64,000 nucleotides of DNA, from the NCBI GenBank assembly GCA_900541795.1, contig UQLC01000011.1, positions 1-64,000 on the forward strand, given 5' to 3'. Under the pieces are notes generated by a model. The model worked only from the letters and a program-made list of their open reading frames with translations. It made no database searches and was not told the DNA's origin. The position numbers were made by a program, and so were the translations under genes. Below are positions 9,019-16,753 of the stretch, piece after piece; the first letter of the stretch is position 1; each line of letters opens with the position of its first letter. The stretch is from an uncultured Collinsella sp. Its GTDB lineage: Bacteria > Actinomycetota > Coriobacteriia > Coriobacteriales > Coriobacteriaceae.

Positions 9019-9525
9019 ATGTCCGAGATTCTGTCCGAGCGCATCCCGCTCGAGCTCGAGGGGACGCCCGTTTCGAGCATCATGATTGAAGAGCCGTTCA
9101 CCTGCACGCAGGATTGCACGATTTCCGACGTGGTGCGCATGCTCGCCGAAAACGAGGTGAGCAGCATGCCCGTAATCGATGAGCGCAACCAGGTGGTCGG
9201 GTTCATCTCCGACGGCGATGTCATGGGAGCCATCGCGCAGCATCGCGCTCACACCATCTTCACGGGCGGCGACGCGTCCATGCTGTACTTCGACGATCAG
9301 AGCCTTGAGCAGCGCATCGAAGACCTGAAGGATCGCTGCGTCATGGATTTCGCGACGCGCCAGGTAGTGTGTGCCCGTCCCGAGCAGAGCATCGCCCGCG
9401 TCGCCGCGCTGCTGGCGAAGAAGAAGTTCAAGAAGCTCCCTGTGGTTGATGACGAGGGCAAACTCGTGGGGGTCATCCGCCGTTCCGCCATCACCAAATA
9501 CATCTTCGGCATCCTTTTCCAATAG
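9019..9525 (+). CDS. CBS-domain pair protein
   Basis: The 168-residue protein consists of two CBS motifs: about 15-70 (VSSIMIEEPFTC, VSSMPVIDERNQVVGFISDGD) and about 108-165 (KKLPVVDDEGKLVGVIRRSAI). CBS pairs bind adenine nucleotides or S-adenosylmethionine and regulate partner proteins. No enzymatic domain is attached. It starts 3 bases after the MFS transporter stop, which suggests that it senses energy or ligand state for the pump; that is inference. Confidence 0.88.
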   Translation: MSEILSERIPLELEGTPVSSIMIEEPFTCTQDCTISDVVRMLAENEVSSMPVIDERNQVVGFISDGDVMGAIAQHRAHTIFTGGDASMLYFDDQSLEQRIEDLKDRCVMDFATRQVVCARPEQSIARVAALLAKKKFKKLPVVDDEGKLVGVIRRSAITKYIFGILFQ

Positions 9526-9699
9526 GGGCAGGTCGCACTTGAGGCGAACATCTCGAGGCATCGAGCCAGCAACTGGACCAGACAACCTTGACACGCACGC
9601 GCTTTCCCTCGATGCTTCGGTAAGGGGAGCTGCGAAAATCGCAGCACGGGTGATCGGCGCCGCGCCCCCGAAGGCAAAAGCGAACACGGGAGCGATACG

Positions 9700-10008
9700 A
9701 TGGGAAAAGTCCTGGACGAAGATTTGGTTTATGAGATTCTCTCCGTCGTGGCAGAGATTCCGGCGGGATGCGTCGCCTCGTACGGTCAGATAGCGCGCCT
9801 CATCGGCAGGGAGAAAAACTCTCGCCTGGTCGGAGCGGTGCTGAGCGAGGCGGATCGCTACGGCGATTATCCCTGCCACCGCGTCGTCAACCACGCGGGA
9901 CGCCTCGCGCCAAACTTCCCCGACCAGCGAGCACTACTGACGGAGGAAGGAGTCGCCTTCCGAGACAACGGCTGCGTCGACATGAAAAAGCACCAGTGGA
10001 ACGAGTAG
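9700..10008 (+). CDS. MGMT-like alkyltransferase domain protein (short form)
   Basis: The 102-residue protein is the C-terminal DNA-binding and active-site domain of O6-alkylguanine-DNA alkyltransferase alone. IPAGCVASYGQIA is the recognition-helix region, and YPCHRVV retains the acceptor cysteine. Short alkyltransferase-like (ATL) proteins usually have tryptophan in place of this cysteine, so this one may still be able to accept an alkyl group. A late GCVDMKKHQWNE tail is also typical of the short family. The gene lies 175 bases after the CBS gene. Confidence 0.87.
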   Translation: MGKVLDEDLVYEILSVVAEIPAGCVASYGQIARLIGREKNSRLVGAVLSEADRYGDYPCHRVVNHAGRLAPNFPDQRALLTEEGVAFRDNGCVDMKKHQWNE

Positions 10009-10230
10009 CCAGGCAGCGTAGCGTCGAAAGGAGCGACGCCACGGGGAACGACCTGCGCCCCGCCGCCGTACAACCTATGGCAAAGTGACACGTCCCACAA
10101 AGAGCGGCGCACCAGTACGAGACACGACCGCGACGTAAAAAGACCCTATGATACTCGTAAGCATCTATCTGATTGCCCGCCTCGAGGTACCCAAAGAACG
10201 AGAGATGCCGAAACCCCTAGACAAAGAAAA

Positions 10231-10258
10231 AGGTCGGGAGCTTTTATGCTTCCGACCT
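10231..10258 (-). terminator. Terminator downstream of the tRNA fragment
   Basis: The hairpin has arms AGGTCGG.AGC and GCT.CCGACCT. On the minus strand it is followed by a T-rich run (TTTTTCTTTG), so it would end minus-strand transcription just after the tRNA 3' end. Confidence 0.7.
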
Positions 10259-10267
10259 GAAGTTTCA

Positions 10268-10312
10268 TGGTCGCGGGGGCGGATTTGAACCACCGACCTT
10301 CGGGTTATGAGG
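10268..10312 (-). tRNA. 3' half of initiator tRNA-Met(CAU), probable att site scar
   Basis: Read on the minus strand, the fragment starts in the anticodon loop (CTCATAACCCGAAGG) and contains GGTTCAAATCC of the T-arm. It ends CCCCCGCGACCA, closely resembling the 3' half of initiator tRNA. The expected 5' half (acceptor strand, D-arm) is absent: upstream sequence diverges exactly at the anticodon stem. This is what a tRNA-targeted integration leaves at the distal end, so it is an attachment-site fragment and not a working tRNA. Confidence 0.82.
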
Positions 10313-10340
10313 TCGCTACGACGTTGTTTCATTCAGACAT

Positions 10341-10433
10341 TTCGACCCAAATTGAAGTCAATATAACTCCAGGTCATTTGATGTTTTCATAGATTTACGA
10401 AAGAAAAGTACGCGGAATAATTCGACCCAAATT
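10341..10433. repeat. Direct repeats, possible integrase arm sites
   Basis: TTCGACCCAAATT occurs at 10341-10353 and again exactly 80 bases later at 10421-10433, where it is followed by a further CGACCCA. They lie between the tRNA fragment and the integrase remnant, which fits arm-type binding sites of a tyrosine recombinase. Confidence 0.55.
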
Positions 10434-10592
10434 CGACCCACAACGAGCTTGAAAGCGGTCAGGCGGAGCATTACCCTTGGGGTGTGACCCCACGCAGGGC
10501 CCACCACCAAGGGTAATGCCCACTCGCCCCAGCCCTTTGCGCCATTCCGCGCAACCGAGCGCGATTCTCAGGCACTTCAGGCAAGGAACACG

Positions 10593-11863
10593 ATGAACGA
10601 CCGACCTCTCGTCATAGGCAAAGGAACGAAGCAACGCCGCGACAAATACACGTGGCGCTACCGTCACAGCCTCGGCAAGGATCCGGTCACGGGCAAATAC
10701 CGCTATTCGCCGTGGCAGACCATACATACCACCAAAAGCCGAGAGGTCGACGCCGCACTCGAAGCCTACAAGGCAGAACTCAACAGCGGCACCTACGTCC
10801 AAAAATCGAGGGACACCGTCGGCTCGTACGCAAAAAAGTTCCACGACAACCGCGAAGGAACCATCACGCCGCTCGCCTACTCGACATCCTACTCAATCGA
10901 GAACCGGACGCGCACATCACATGCGTGATGCTCATACTCGACACCGACATGAGAAGGGCAGAAGCCCTCGGGATGACGTGGTCCGATGTCTCCGTCGAGA
11001 ACAGAAGCATCCTCATTGAACAGCAGTTCGCGGCCGATCGAAGCGTTCGCTCGCCCAAAAGCAAGAAAAGCGTGCGGAGGATCTCGATAAGCGAGACGCT
11101 GACGTCGTATCTCGAATTCTGGAAAAAGGAGCAGGCCCGCGAAATGGAAGCCTTCGGCCTGGAACAAGTCAAAGGCACTCCGCTCGTCCACTCATTCGAA
11201 CGAACGAAAGACAGGCATCCCCAAGTCAACTTCATGGACCTGAATGGGTTTTCGCGCTGGTTCAGAAACTTCAGCGTCGAGAACGGGTTCGGCAAGTTCG
11301 AAGGCGTTCGAACATACCATTATGTGAAGGAAACTGTCGACGGGGAAACGATTTCGAAGCGTTATGAGCATAAAGAGTGGCTCGAATTGAGGGATTACCT
11401 CAGGAAGCATCCCAAGGTTCGCGAGGCGAGGCATATCAGCACATATGAGAGCGAGCACCTTCCTTACGGATATTCGGGCCTATCGAGCCACACCGCTACT
11501 GCCGCTACTGCCCGCTACTGCCCGCCAGCTTCCGAACCAGCGGGCGGTAGCAGCACCCCGAACATCTCGCCGACAGCGCAGAGAGTCGTCGACCTGGCGG
11601 CCAAGGCCGACATCGAGGACGTGATGCTGTGCGACCTGCCCGGCGTCCTGTCCTTCCTAGGGCTGCCACCTGAGACGGAGATGCCGCCGGGCAACAAGGG
11701 GAAGACGAAGCTCAAGAAGCTCTACAGGAAGGTGGCGCCGAACAAGGCATACCACTCCGGCGAGCGCGCCAAGGATTTGATCTCGCACCTCGACATGGCA
11801 GAGATCAGGGCATCGGCGCCCGTCCCGCTCGGAGAGATAGACAGAGCGGTCGTAAGCGGCTGA
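10593..11863 (+). pseudogene. Decayed tyrosine recombinase (integrase) with rearranged tail
   Basis: The first frame (10593-10928) gives an AP2-like arm-binding N-terminus (KYTWRYRHSLGKDP, PWQTIHTTKSREVDAAL) and the start of the core-binding domain. It then breaks. The catalytic domain resumes in another frame near 10905 (ITCVMLILDTDMRRAEALGMTW, the first catalytic Arg region), and most of the SAM-like domain is missing. Similarity ends about residue FGKFEG near 11305. The remaining 550 bases encode unrelated sequence without the HxxR and Tyr of the recombinase. One internal deletion with frame change plus one 3' replacement make this non-functional. It lies next to the tRNA fragment it probably once used. 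Confidence 0.8.
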
Positions 11864-11893
11864 TGTAACTTCTGACACCCTAGAACTTACATC

Positions 11894-11927
11894 GAGCCCC
11901 GATTCGAGCTCGGGGCTCTTTTCGTCT
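11894..11927 (+). terminator. Rho-independent terminator
   Basis: The stem GAGCCCCG/CGGGGCTC is followed by TTTTCGTCT. It ends the integrase-remnant region and faces the minus-strand ATPase gene. Confidence 0.75.
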
Positions 11928-11946
11928 AGATTGGGGACGCATGGCC

Positions 11947-12072
11947 GGACGAAAACAATTTGCGTCTGGTAATAAGCGTACGAAAGCGCAATTTACGTCT
12001 TAATTCCGTACGCAAATCAAGACGAAAATCGTTTACGTCTGCTTTAAATCCGTACGAAAACGGTTTTCGTCT
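11947..12072. repeat. Array of ACGAAA...CGTCT palindromic units
   Basis: Four related units in 126 bases have the form (G/T)ACGAAA, 3-6 bases, TTT(N)CGTCT. They are at about 11947-11966, 11980-12000, 12021-12040 and 12049-12072, and are linked by CGTACG or GACG half-sites. The array is directly downstream of the AAA ATPase stop. It is not translated convincingly and has no spacer pattern of a CRISPR. Confidence 0.65.
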
Positions 12073-12091
12073 TGCAGGGCAGTTGCCGTTT

Positions 12092-13183
12092 CTACAGTTC
12101 AACTTCCAGTTCGGCTTTGTGCTCGTAGAGGTAGTCGCGCATGTAGGGGATGGCAAATGAGACCTTGCCGTACGAGGGAGCCTCGATAATCGATTCTCTT
12201 AACAGGCGGCTGCGGACGGAACTCACCTGTTGAGGCGTTTTGTTTAGGGCATCGGCAACCATGCTGGTCGAGCTCGTCTGCCCCAAAGATGCCATGCTCA
12301 GCAGATAAGCGATGCACGTGGGCGGAATGCGCTGTAGCGCGGGCTCAATCACCATGGCACAGAAGCGTTCGCGTGCCGTTGCAATGCCGCGCTCGGCTTC
12401 TTCTTCTCCAATAATCGGTGTATGTGCGCGTCTTGCCAACTGCCATGCGTAGTATCCAACGAGTTGGATCATGAAAGGATAACCTTGCGTTGCCTCGGCA
12501 AGTTGGCCGGCAATACCTGGCTGCAACTCCATGCCAGACGCTTCAATGGTTTCCTCGAGGGAGTACGACACTTCGGTTACTGCCACAGCCTTCAGGTCAA
12601 AGGGGAGGGCACGGCGCAAAAACGTAAGTGTCTTTCCGTTGATGATGCTTTCAATCATCGAAGGCAGCCCCGCAAAAACAAAGGCGATATCAAGGTCTTC
12701 GCCGATAACCTGCTGAATCGCAATGGAGAGCGTTCGGACCTCATCGAGCTCTGCGTCTTGAACCTCGTCGAGAGTGATGAGCAGGCCATTTTCATTCTTG
12801 GATATTGTCTGTCTCATGGCGCCGCGTAGCGATGGACCGATTCGCTCAATGTCTATGCTGCCGATGGATATGCCAGCTACGGTGGGCTCAAATCTGGCGT
12901 GTTTGGCCTGGAATTTGGGCTGCAGCTGTTCGAGAATGCGTTGGCAAAGTCCCTCGGTTGCGACCTCTTTTATGACCGTCCAGCCACGGCTTTGCGCCAA
13001 ACGTGAGCACTCGTCAAGGAGGACCGTCTTGCCCGTTCCACGGACGCCGGCTATGCGCATTAGGCGCCCCGGGGCACCAGGCCCGTTGACGAGGCCCTCA
13101 TTGAATTCTTCGAGTACATCTTCGCGGCCGATAATCGTGGGGGGTGTTTTACCTGCTGTGGGCTTAAAAGGGTTTGTTTGCAT
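12092..13183 (-). CDS. AAA ATPase with C-terminal winged helix (Orc/Cdc6-like AAA_16 type)
   Basis: The 363-residue protein has a Walker A motif GVRGTGKT (about 46-53), a Walker B motif LLITLDE (about 135) and a sensor-like FVFAGLPSMI. A sensor-2-like region GYPFMIQLVGYYA follows. The last 70 residues look like a winged helix (STSMVADALNKTPQQVSSVRSRLL). This layout occurs in Orc1/Cdc6-like and archaeal-type ATPases of uncertain role in bacteria. The ATG at 13183 is chosen over a GTG at 13192 because AAAGGTGG is well placed before it. Seven exact decamer repeats lie immediately upstream and a palindrome array lies downstream, so DNA binding near its own gene is plausible. The biological role is unknown. 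Confidence 0.75.
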   Translation of the reverse strand: MQTNPFKPTAGKTPPTIIGREDVLEEFNEGLVNGPGAPGRLMRIAGVRGTGKTVLLDECSRLAQSRGWTVIKEVATEGLCQRILEQLQPKFQAKHARFEPTVAGISIGSIDIERIGPSLRGAMRQTISKNENGLLITLDEVQDAELDEVRTLSIAIQQVIGEDLDIAFVFAGLPSMIESIINGKTLTFLRRALPFDLKAVAVTEVSYSLEETIEASGMELQPGIAGQLAEATQGYPFMIQLVGYYAWQLARRAHTPIIGEEEAERGIATARERFCAMVIEPALQRIPPTCIAYLLSMASLGQTSSTSMVADALNKTPQQVSSVRSRLLRESIIEAPSYGKVSFAIPYMRDYLYEHKAELEVEL

Positions 13184-13200
13184 GTGAACCACCTTTGCTC

Positions 13201-13270
13201 AAGATATAGCAAGATATAGCAAAGTATAGCAAGATATAGCAAAGTATAGTGAGATATAGCAACGTATAGC
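13201..13270. repeat. Seven in-phase 10-bp repeats upstream of the ATPase gene
   Basis: Seven consecutive decamers with consensus AARRTATAGC fill 70 bases without any spacer. Three are AAGATATAGC, and the others differ by one or two bases. On the minus strand they supply several TATACT or TATATC boxes 20-90 bases before the ATPase start. They could be promoter elements, an operator or iteron-like binding sites on one face of the helix. Confidence 0.9.
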
Positions 13271-13393
13271 GCTGTTCGCGGGTTCTTACGGTGGTGCTAT
13301 TTACCGAATGCCGCGCGGATAAAGCGCTGGGCGAACAGCTTGTTGGCAACTCACGAGGGCTCGGGGTGCCAATTTGGGGTGCAGTAGTGCTGC

Positions 13394-13553
13394 GCCACGA
13401 AAAGGGCCTATCTACTACGTTTAAGCCGCAGGGGTCAACCATAGTCGGCTTTTTCGAAAATCGACAAGCTGTCTACCTGCAGTTTTGTTTTCACGGTTTT
13501 CGGTATGGCCGAGGCTATCCGTGTTAACGTAGTAGATGGGCCACTTTTGTGGC
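13394..13553. repeat. Long imperfect inverted repeat in the gap before the second GntR gene
   Basis: Arms at about 13394-13422 and 13524-13553 are complementary with a few mismatches (core CATCTACTACGTTAA type). The 100-base centre has its own smaller complementary stretches. No gene is supported in 13271-13685. Confidence 0.65.
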
Positions 13554-13685
13554 AAGGGGCCGACCTGCGGCTCAGGGTAGCCAAAAAGCCCCGTCCCAAA
13601 AAGACTGATTGGGAGCTGGGGCGTGTCGATGCGATAGTATTGCATGGTGGTATTCGACAAACCGTGGGCTTCATCCGAGGGCTTT

Positions 13686-14378
13686 ATGGAACAACACCAG
13701 CATTATCAGAGTCTGCAAGACCAGGCATACAACGCATTACGCTCCAAGATCATCTATGCCGAGTTCAGGCCCGGCACGCGCCTTTCGGCGATTGGTCTGG
13801 AAAAGGAGACGGGAATCGGGCGCACGCCCATTCGCGAGTCCTTTGTGCGCCTGCGCGAGCAGGAGCTGGTGGAAACGCGTCCCAAGAGCGGCACCTACGT
13901 CTCTAAAATCAGCATGGAACACGCCGAGAATGCCTGTTTCTTGCGCGAGAAACTCGAGAGAAGCGTGCTTATTAAATGCTGTTCGGCCGCCTCGCCCGAG
14001 CAAAAGCATCGGCTTGAGCAGATTCTTGCCGAGTCCGAGTCGCTCGACCATAGCGAAACGCGTCGCTTTTTCGACTTGGATAACCTGTTTCATGAGACGT
14101 GTTTTGCGATTGCCGGCCGCCATATGTTGTGGGATTGGATGAAGAGCGTCAATACGCATTTTGAGCGATACAACTGGTTGCGTATGGTGTCGCAGGATTT
14201 GGATTGGGAGCCGATTCGTCGGCAGCACCGCCGGATTCTCGAGGCCATTAAGAGGGGCGATACCGACACGGCGAGCTATCTGGCCGAGACGCACTTGCAC
14301 CTGATGCCCGAGGAGCAGGGCCCGGTTATAGCCTTACATCCCGATTATTTTGAGCTGTCCAAAGACACGGCCATCTAA
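13686..14378 (+). CDS. GntR-family transcriptional regulator, FCD type (second copy)
   Basis: The 230-residue protein has an N-terminal winged helix (IGRTPIRESFVRLREQELVETRPKSG as two GntR hallmarks, about 32-65) and an FCD ligand domain with D/H residues in FDLDNLFHETCFAIAG and RQHRRILEAI. The start at 13686 is preferred to 13644 because the conserved N-terminus begins there and GAGGG precedes it. It is flanked on both sides by long inverted repeats and has no obvious partner gene. The nearby kdgK-eda genes have their own LacI regulator, so its target is unknown. Confidence 0.87.
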   Translation: MEQHQHYQSLQDQAYNALRSKIIYAEFRPGTRLSAIGLEKETGIGRTPIRESFVRLREQELVETRPKSGTYVSKISMEHAENACFLREKLERSVLIKCCSAASPEQKHRLEQILAESESLDHSETRRFFDLDNLFHETCFAIAGRHMLWDWMKSVNTHFERYNWLRMVSQDLDWEPIRRQHRRILEAIKRGDTDTASYLAETHLHLMPEEQGPVIALHPDYFELSKDTAI

Positions 14379-14398
14379 CTCGTCCCTCCCCCTTAATT

Positions 14399-14465
14399 AG
14401 TTGCGGTGAAATAGGGATTGTTTTGCGGCTCTGATGGCGTAAACAGTCCCTATTTCACCGCAACT
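14399..14465. repeat. Alpha-family intergenic hairpin, copy 2
   Basis: Arms of about 21 bases at 14399-14420 and 14445-14465 begin AGTTGCGGTGAAATA and end with its complement. This matches the copy at 118-184 except for compensated stem bases. A TGTTTTG word is shared near the loop. It lies just after the GntR gene stop and may help end its transcript. Confidence 0.85.
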
Positions 14466-14487
14466 GCCGAGGTATTTTCGGGGTATG

Positions 14488-14563
14488 AAAAAGCTGCGGC
14501 GCCACTTGGAGGAAAAGACCGGAAGCAAGGGTCCATTCCTCCAGGCGGCACCGCAGCTGTTTT
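14488..14563. repeat. Long hairpin
   Basis: The arms run from 14488 (AAAAAGCTGCGG, then GGAGGAA) and to 14563 (TTCCTCC, then CCGCAGCTGTTTT). They pair over about 25 bases with small bulges. The element is unique in the window. Confidence 0.65.
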
Positions 14564-14620
14564 GGTGGCTCGGTTTTTGTCGATGTGGCTTAGTTGAGCG
14601 CGACTGCCAGCCGATTATAC

Positions 14621-14721
14621 AAAGCGGCTCGGGGGCGTGTCGCTTCCGTCACGTTCTATCAGCATACAAGACGGTTTTGGTTCTTGCTCGTGACGGAAAC
14701 GGCGCGCTTCCGAGCCGCTTT
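14621..14721. repeat. Long hairpin with 33-base arms
   Basis: Arms at 14621-14653 and 14689-14721 pair along their length with a few mismatches (outer AAAGCGGCTCGG, inner TTCCGTCACG). It abuts the terminator of the eda gene. No gene is supported between 14379 and 14776. Confidence 0.7.
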
Positions 14722-14759
14722 AAAAGAAAGGGGGCGAGGTCTAGGACACGCCCCCTTTC
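14720..14759 (-). terminator. Terminator of the kdgK-eda genes
   Basis: An 11-bp stem, GAAAGGGGGCG and its complement, is followed on the minus strand by CTTTCTTTTAAA. It lies 17 bases after the eda stop. Confidence 0.85.
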
Positions 14760-14776
14760 ACGATAGAGAGCTAAAC

Positions 14777-15418
14777 CTAGCCGCGGACCTTCTTGACGAC
14801 GTCCATGGCCTCGCGGGCGATCTGCTCGACCTTGGAGAAGTCGCCGTCGGCAAACAGGGCCGGCTTGACCATCCAGGTGCCACCGCAGGCGATGATGGCG
14901 GAGGAACTCAGGTACTCCTCGACGTTGGCGGTGCTCACGCCGCCGGTGGGCATAAAGCGGTGGCCGACAAACGGAGCGGCGAGGGCCTTGATGGTGTTCA
15001 GGCCGCCATACTGGGACGCGGGGAAGAACTTGGTGACCTTGAGGCCCAGGTTCTCGGCGGCGGTAACCTCGGAGGGGGTCACGGTGCCGGGCAGCACGGG
15101 CAGGTCGATGTCGATGCAGTGCTTCACGACGTCCTCGTTGTAACCCGGGGAGACGATGAACTTGGCACCGGCTGCGCGGGCCTGCTCAACCTGCTCGACG
15201 GTCAGGACAGTGCCGGCGCCAACGCACATTTCGGGCTCGGCCTCGGCCATAGCGGCGATGCACTCGGCGGCGCAGGCGGTGCGGAAGGTGACCTCGGCGG
15301 ACTTCATGCCAGCTGCCATAAGGGCGTGGGCGAGCGGTGCGGCGTCCTCGACCTTGTCGAGTACGACGACCGGTACGATGCCCAGGGACTCAAGCGTGGT
15401 GTAGAACTGATCGAACAT
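14777..15418 (-). CDS. eda: KDPG/KHG aldolase
   Basis: The 213-residue protein is a class I 2-keto-3-deoxy-6-phosphogluconate/4-hydroxy-2-oxoglutarate aldolase. AGMKSAEVTFRT holds the catalytic Glu region. GAGTVLTVEQV and FIVSPGYNEDVV match the family, and KFFPASQYGG holds the Schiff-base lysine. It cleaves KDPG to pyruvate and glyceraldehyde 3-phosphate in the cytoplasm. The start at 15418 follows AAAGGAA. It is downstream of kdgK on the same strand. Confidence 0.93.
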   Translation of the reverse strand: MFDQFYTTLESLGIVPVVVLDKVEDAAPLAHALMAAGMKSAEVTFRTACAAECIAAMAEAEPEMCVGAGTVLTVEQVEQARAAGAKFIVSPGYNEDVVKHCIDIDLPVLPGTVTPSEVTAAENLGLKVTKFFPASQYGGLNTIKALAAPFVGHRFMPTGGVSTANVEEYLSSSAIIACGGTWMVKPALFADGDFSKVEQIAREAMDVVKKVRG

Positions 15419-15478
15419 GATGTTCCTTTCGATGTGAGGCGCGCGGGTACGCGTAATTGCCAGAGAAGATTGGCCATG

Positions 15479-15540
15479 AGCCGGTTCCGGATTGGTTATC
15501 GGAGGCACTGCTTGGGTCACAAGCAATTTCGGAACCGGCT
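15479..15540 (-). other. Nested hairpin between kdgK and eda
   Basis: The outer stem AGCCGGTTCCG/CGGAACCGGCT encloses an inner stem TGCTTG/CAAGCA. The gap between the two genes is 255 bases, long for an operon. The hairpin could stabilise or partly terminate the message and set the eda to kdgK ratio. Confidence 0.55.
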
Positions 15541-15673
15541 ACGAGACCAGTCGTGAAGGAATGCCAGACAAAACCGGAATGGGACTAAGTGGTTCTACCT
15601 GGCCGGAGGAATCGGGGAGCGGGCTGCAGAGGTATGGGTATGGAAAACTGCAGTCCGCGGAATGGGGAACGAA

Positions 15674-16708
15674 TTAACGGGCGACGCGGGTGCCACCGTC
15701 GGCGGCGTTTGCCACAGCGGCGATCTCGTCGGCGGTCACCAGATTGGAATCGCCCTTGATGGTGAGCTTGAGGATCGAGGCCGCAATCGCGTAGTTGACG
15801 GCGTCCTGTGGATCAAAGTCGTTGATGAGGGCGTGGACCAAGCCGGCGTTAAAAGCATCGCCGGCGGCAACGCCCTCGAGCACGTGCACGTCGTGGGCAG
15901 GGGAGAACCAGTGCGCGCCGCTCTCGGCGTCATAGAGCATGCCCATCCAGATGGAGCGCTCGACGCAGGAAATGTTGCGGACGACCGAGGCGACCTTCTT
16001 GCAGCCGTACTCGGCGCAGATCTGGCGGGCCATCTCGACGTAGGTGTCGCGCTCCTCGATGCCGTGGGCAAGGGAGCCGGAGACGCAGGTCATACCGAGG
16101 CCGGCAGGCGCGTCCTCGTCGTTGGCGATGCAGATGTCGACGAGCGGCAGGAGCTCCTTCATGGTTGCCTGCGACTTCTCGGGCGACCACATCTTGCCGC
16201 GATAGTTAACGTCGCACACGGTGGTGATGTCCTTGGTGCGGCAGGCGGTGAGGGCGTCTTTGCACGCAGCTGCCATCTCGTCGGAGACAGCGGGCGTCAC
16301 GCCGGAGAAATAGAAGACGTCGATGCCCTTGAGGATCTCGTCCCAGTCAAAGACGTCGCGCTTGGCCATGTTGATGGCCGAGTACTTGCGGTCGTAGACG
16401 CAGCCGTTGCCGCGCTGCGAGGCACCGATCTCAAACACATAGGAGCCAAGACGGTCGCCCTGACGCACGACGCGCGTGGTGTCGACGTCGTAAACCTTGA
16501 GCGAACGCAGGGCGCACTCGCCCAGACGGTTGGCCGGGACAACGGAGACGTAAGCGGCCTTGTCACCTTGGTAAGCCAGAGAAAGCGCGGTGTTTGCCTC
16601 GGCGCCGCCGTAGCGGACATCAAACTCGGTCGCCTGCTCAATGCGCAGATGGTCTTTGGGCGAGAGCCTCATCATGATCTCGCCGAAGGTAAGAACCGTT
16701 TTACCCAT
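15674..16708 (-). CDS. kdgK: 2-keto-3-deoxygluconate kinase (PfkB family)
   Basis: This is a 344-residue PfkB-family sugar kinase. The N-terminus VLTFGEIMMRLSP with DVRYGGAEANTALSLA is typical of KDG kinases, and the C-terminal anion-hole signature is VAAGDAFNAG with catalytic Asp. It phosphorylates KDG to KDPG, the substrate of the aldolase downstream. The start at 16708 follows AAGGAG; an upstream in-frame ATG at 16795 lies inside the palindromic leader. Tandem LacI-type operators lie between it and the divergent LacI gene. Confidence 0.9.
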   Translation of the reverse strand: MGKTVLTFGEIMMRLSPKDHLRIEQATEFDVRYGGAEANTALSLAYQGDKAAYVSVVPANRLGECALRSLKVYDVDTTRVVRQGDRLGSYVFEIGASQRGNGCVYDRKYSAINMAKRDVFDWDEILKGIDVFYFSGVTPAVSDEMAAACKDALTACRTKDITTVCDVNYRGKMWSPEKSQATMKELLPLVDICIANDEDAPAGLGMTCVSGSLAHGIEERDTYVEMARQICAEYGCKKVASVVRNISCVERSIWMGMLYDAESGAHWFSPAHDVHVLEGVAAGDAFNAGLVHALINDFDPQDAVNYAIAASILKLTIKGDSNLVTADEIAAVANAADGGTRVAR

Positions 16709-16753
16709 GATCGCGCAGCTCCTTTTTGCTCGTGTGTACACCTTTGATATGGC

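Larger units (their letters stand above)
10009..10592. other. Integration-site region: tRNA fragment, direct repeats and hairpins
   Basis: No protein gene is supported here. The stretch holds the 3' half of a tRNA with its terminator, two TTCGACCCAAATT repeats, and a hairpin at about 10470-10523 (arms ATTACCCTTGG and CCAAGGGTAAT). This is the usual layout beside an integrase gene. Confidence 0.6.

Noticed and set aside
10268..10312. Functional initiator tRNA gene
   Set aside because: The 5' half (acceptor strand and D-arm) is missing; sequence diverges at the anticodon stem.
10593..11863. Intact integrase
   Set aside because: Frame change with loss of most of the core-binding domain, and the C-terminal His/Arg/Tyr catalytic residues are replaced by unrelated sequence.
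11926..12156. 76-codon minus-strand ORF across the palindrome array
   Set aside because: It is made by the repeats, overlaps the ATPase gene end, and has no ribosome site.
13201..13270. Decamer array as a CRISPR
   Set aside because: Repeats are 10 bases and contiguous, without spacers, and there are no cas genes.
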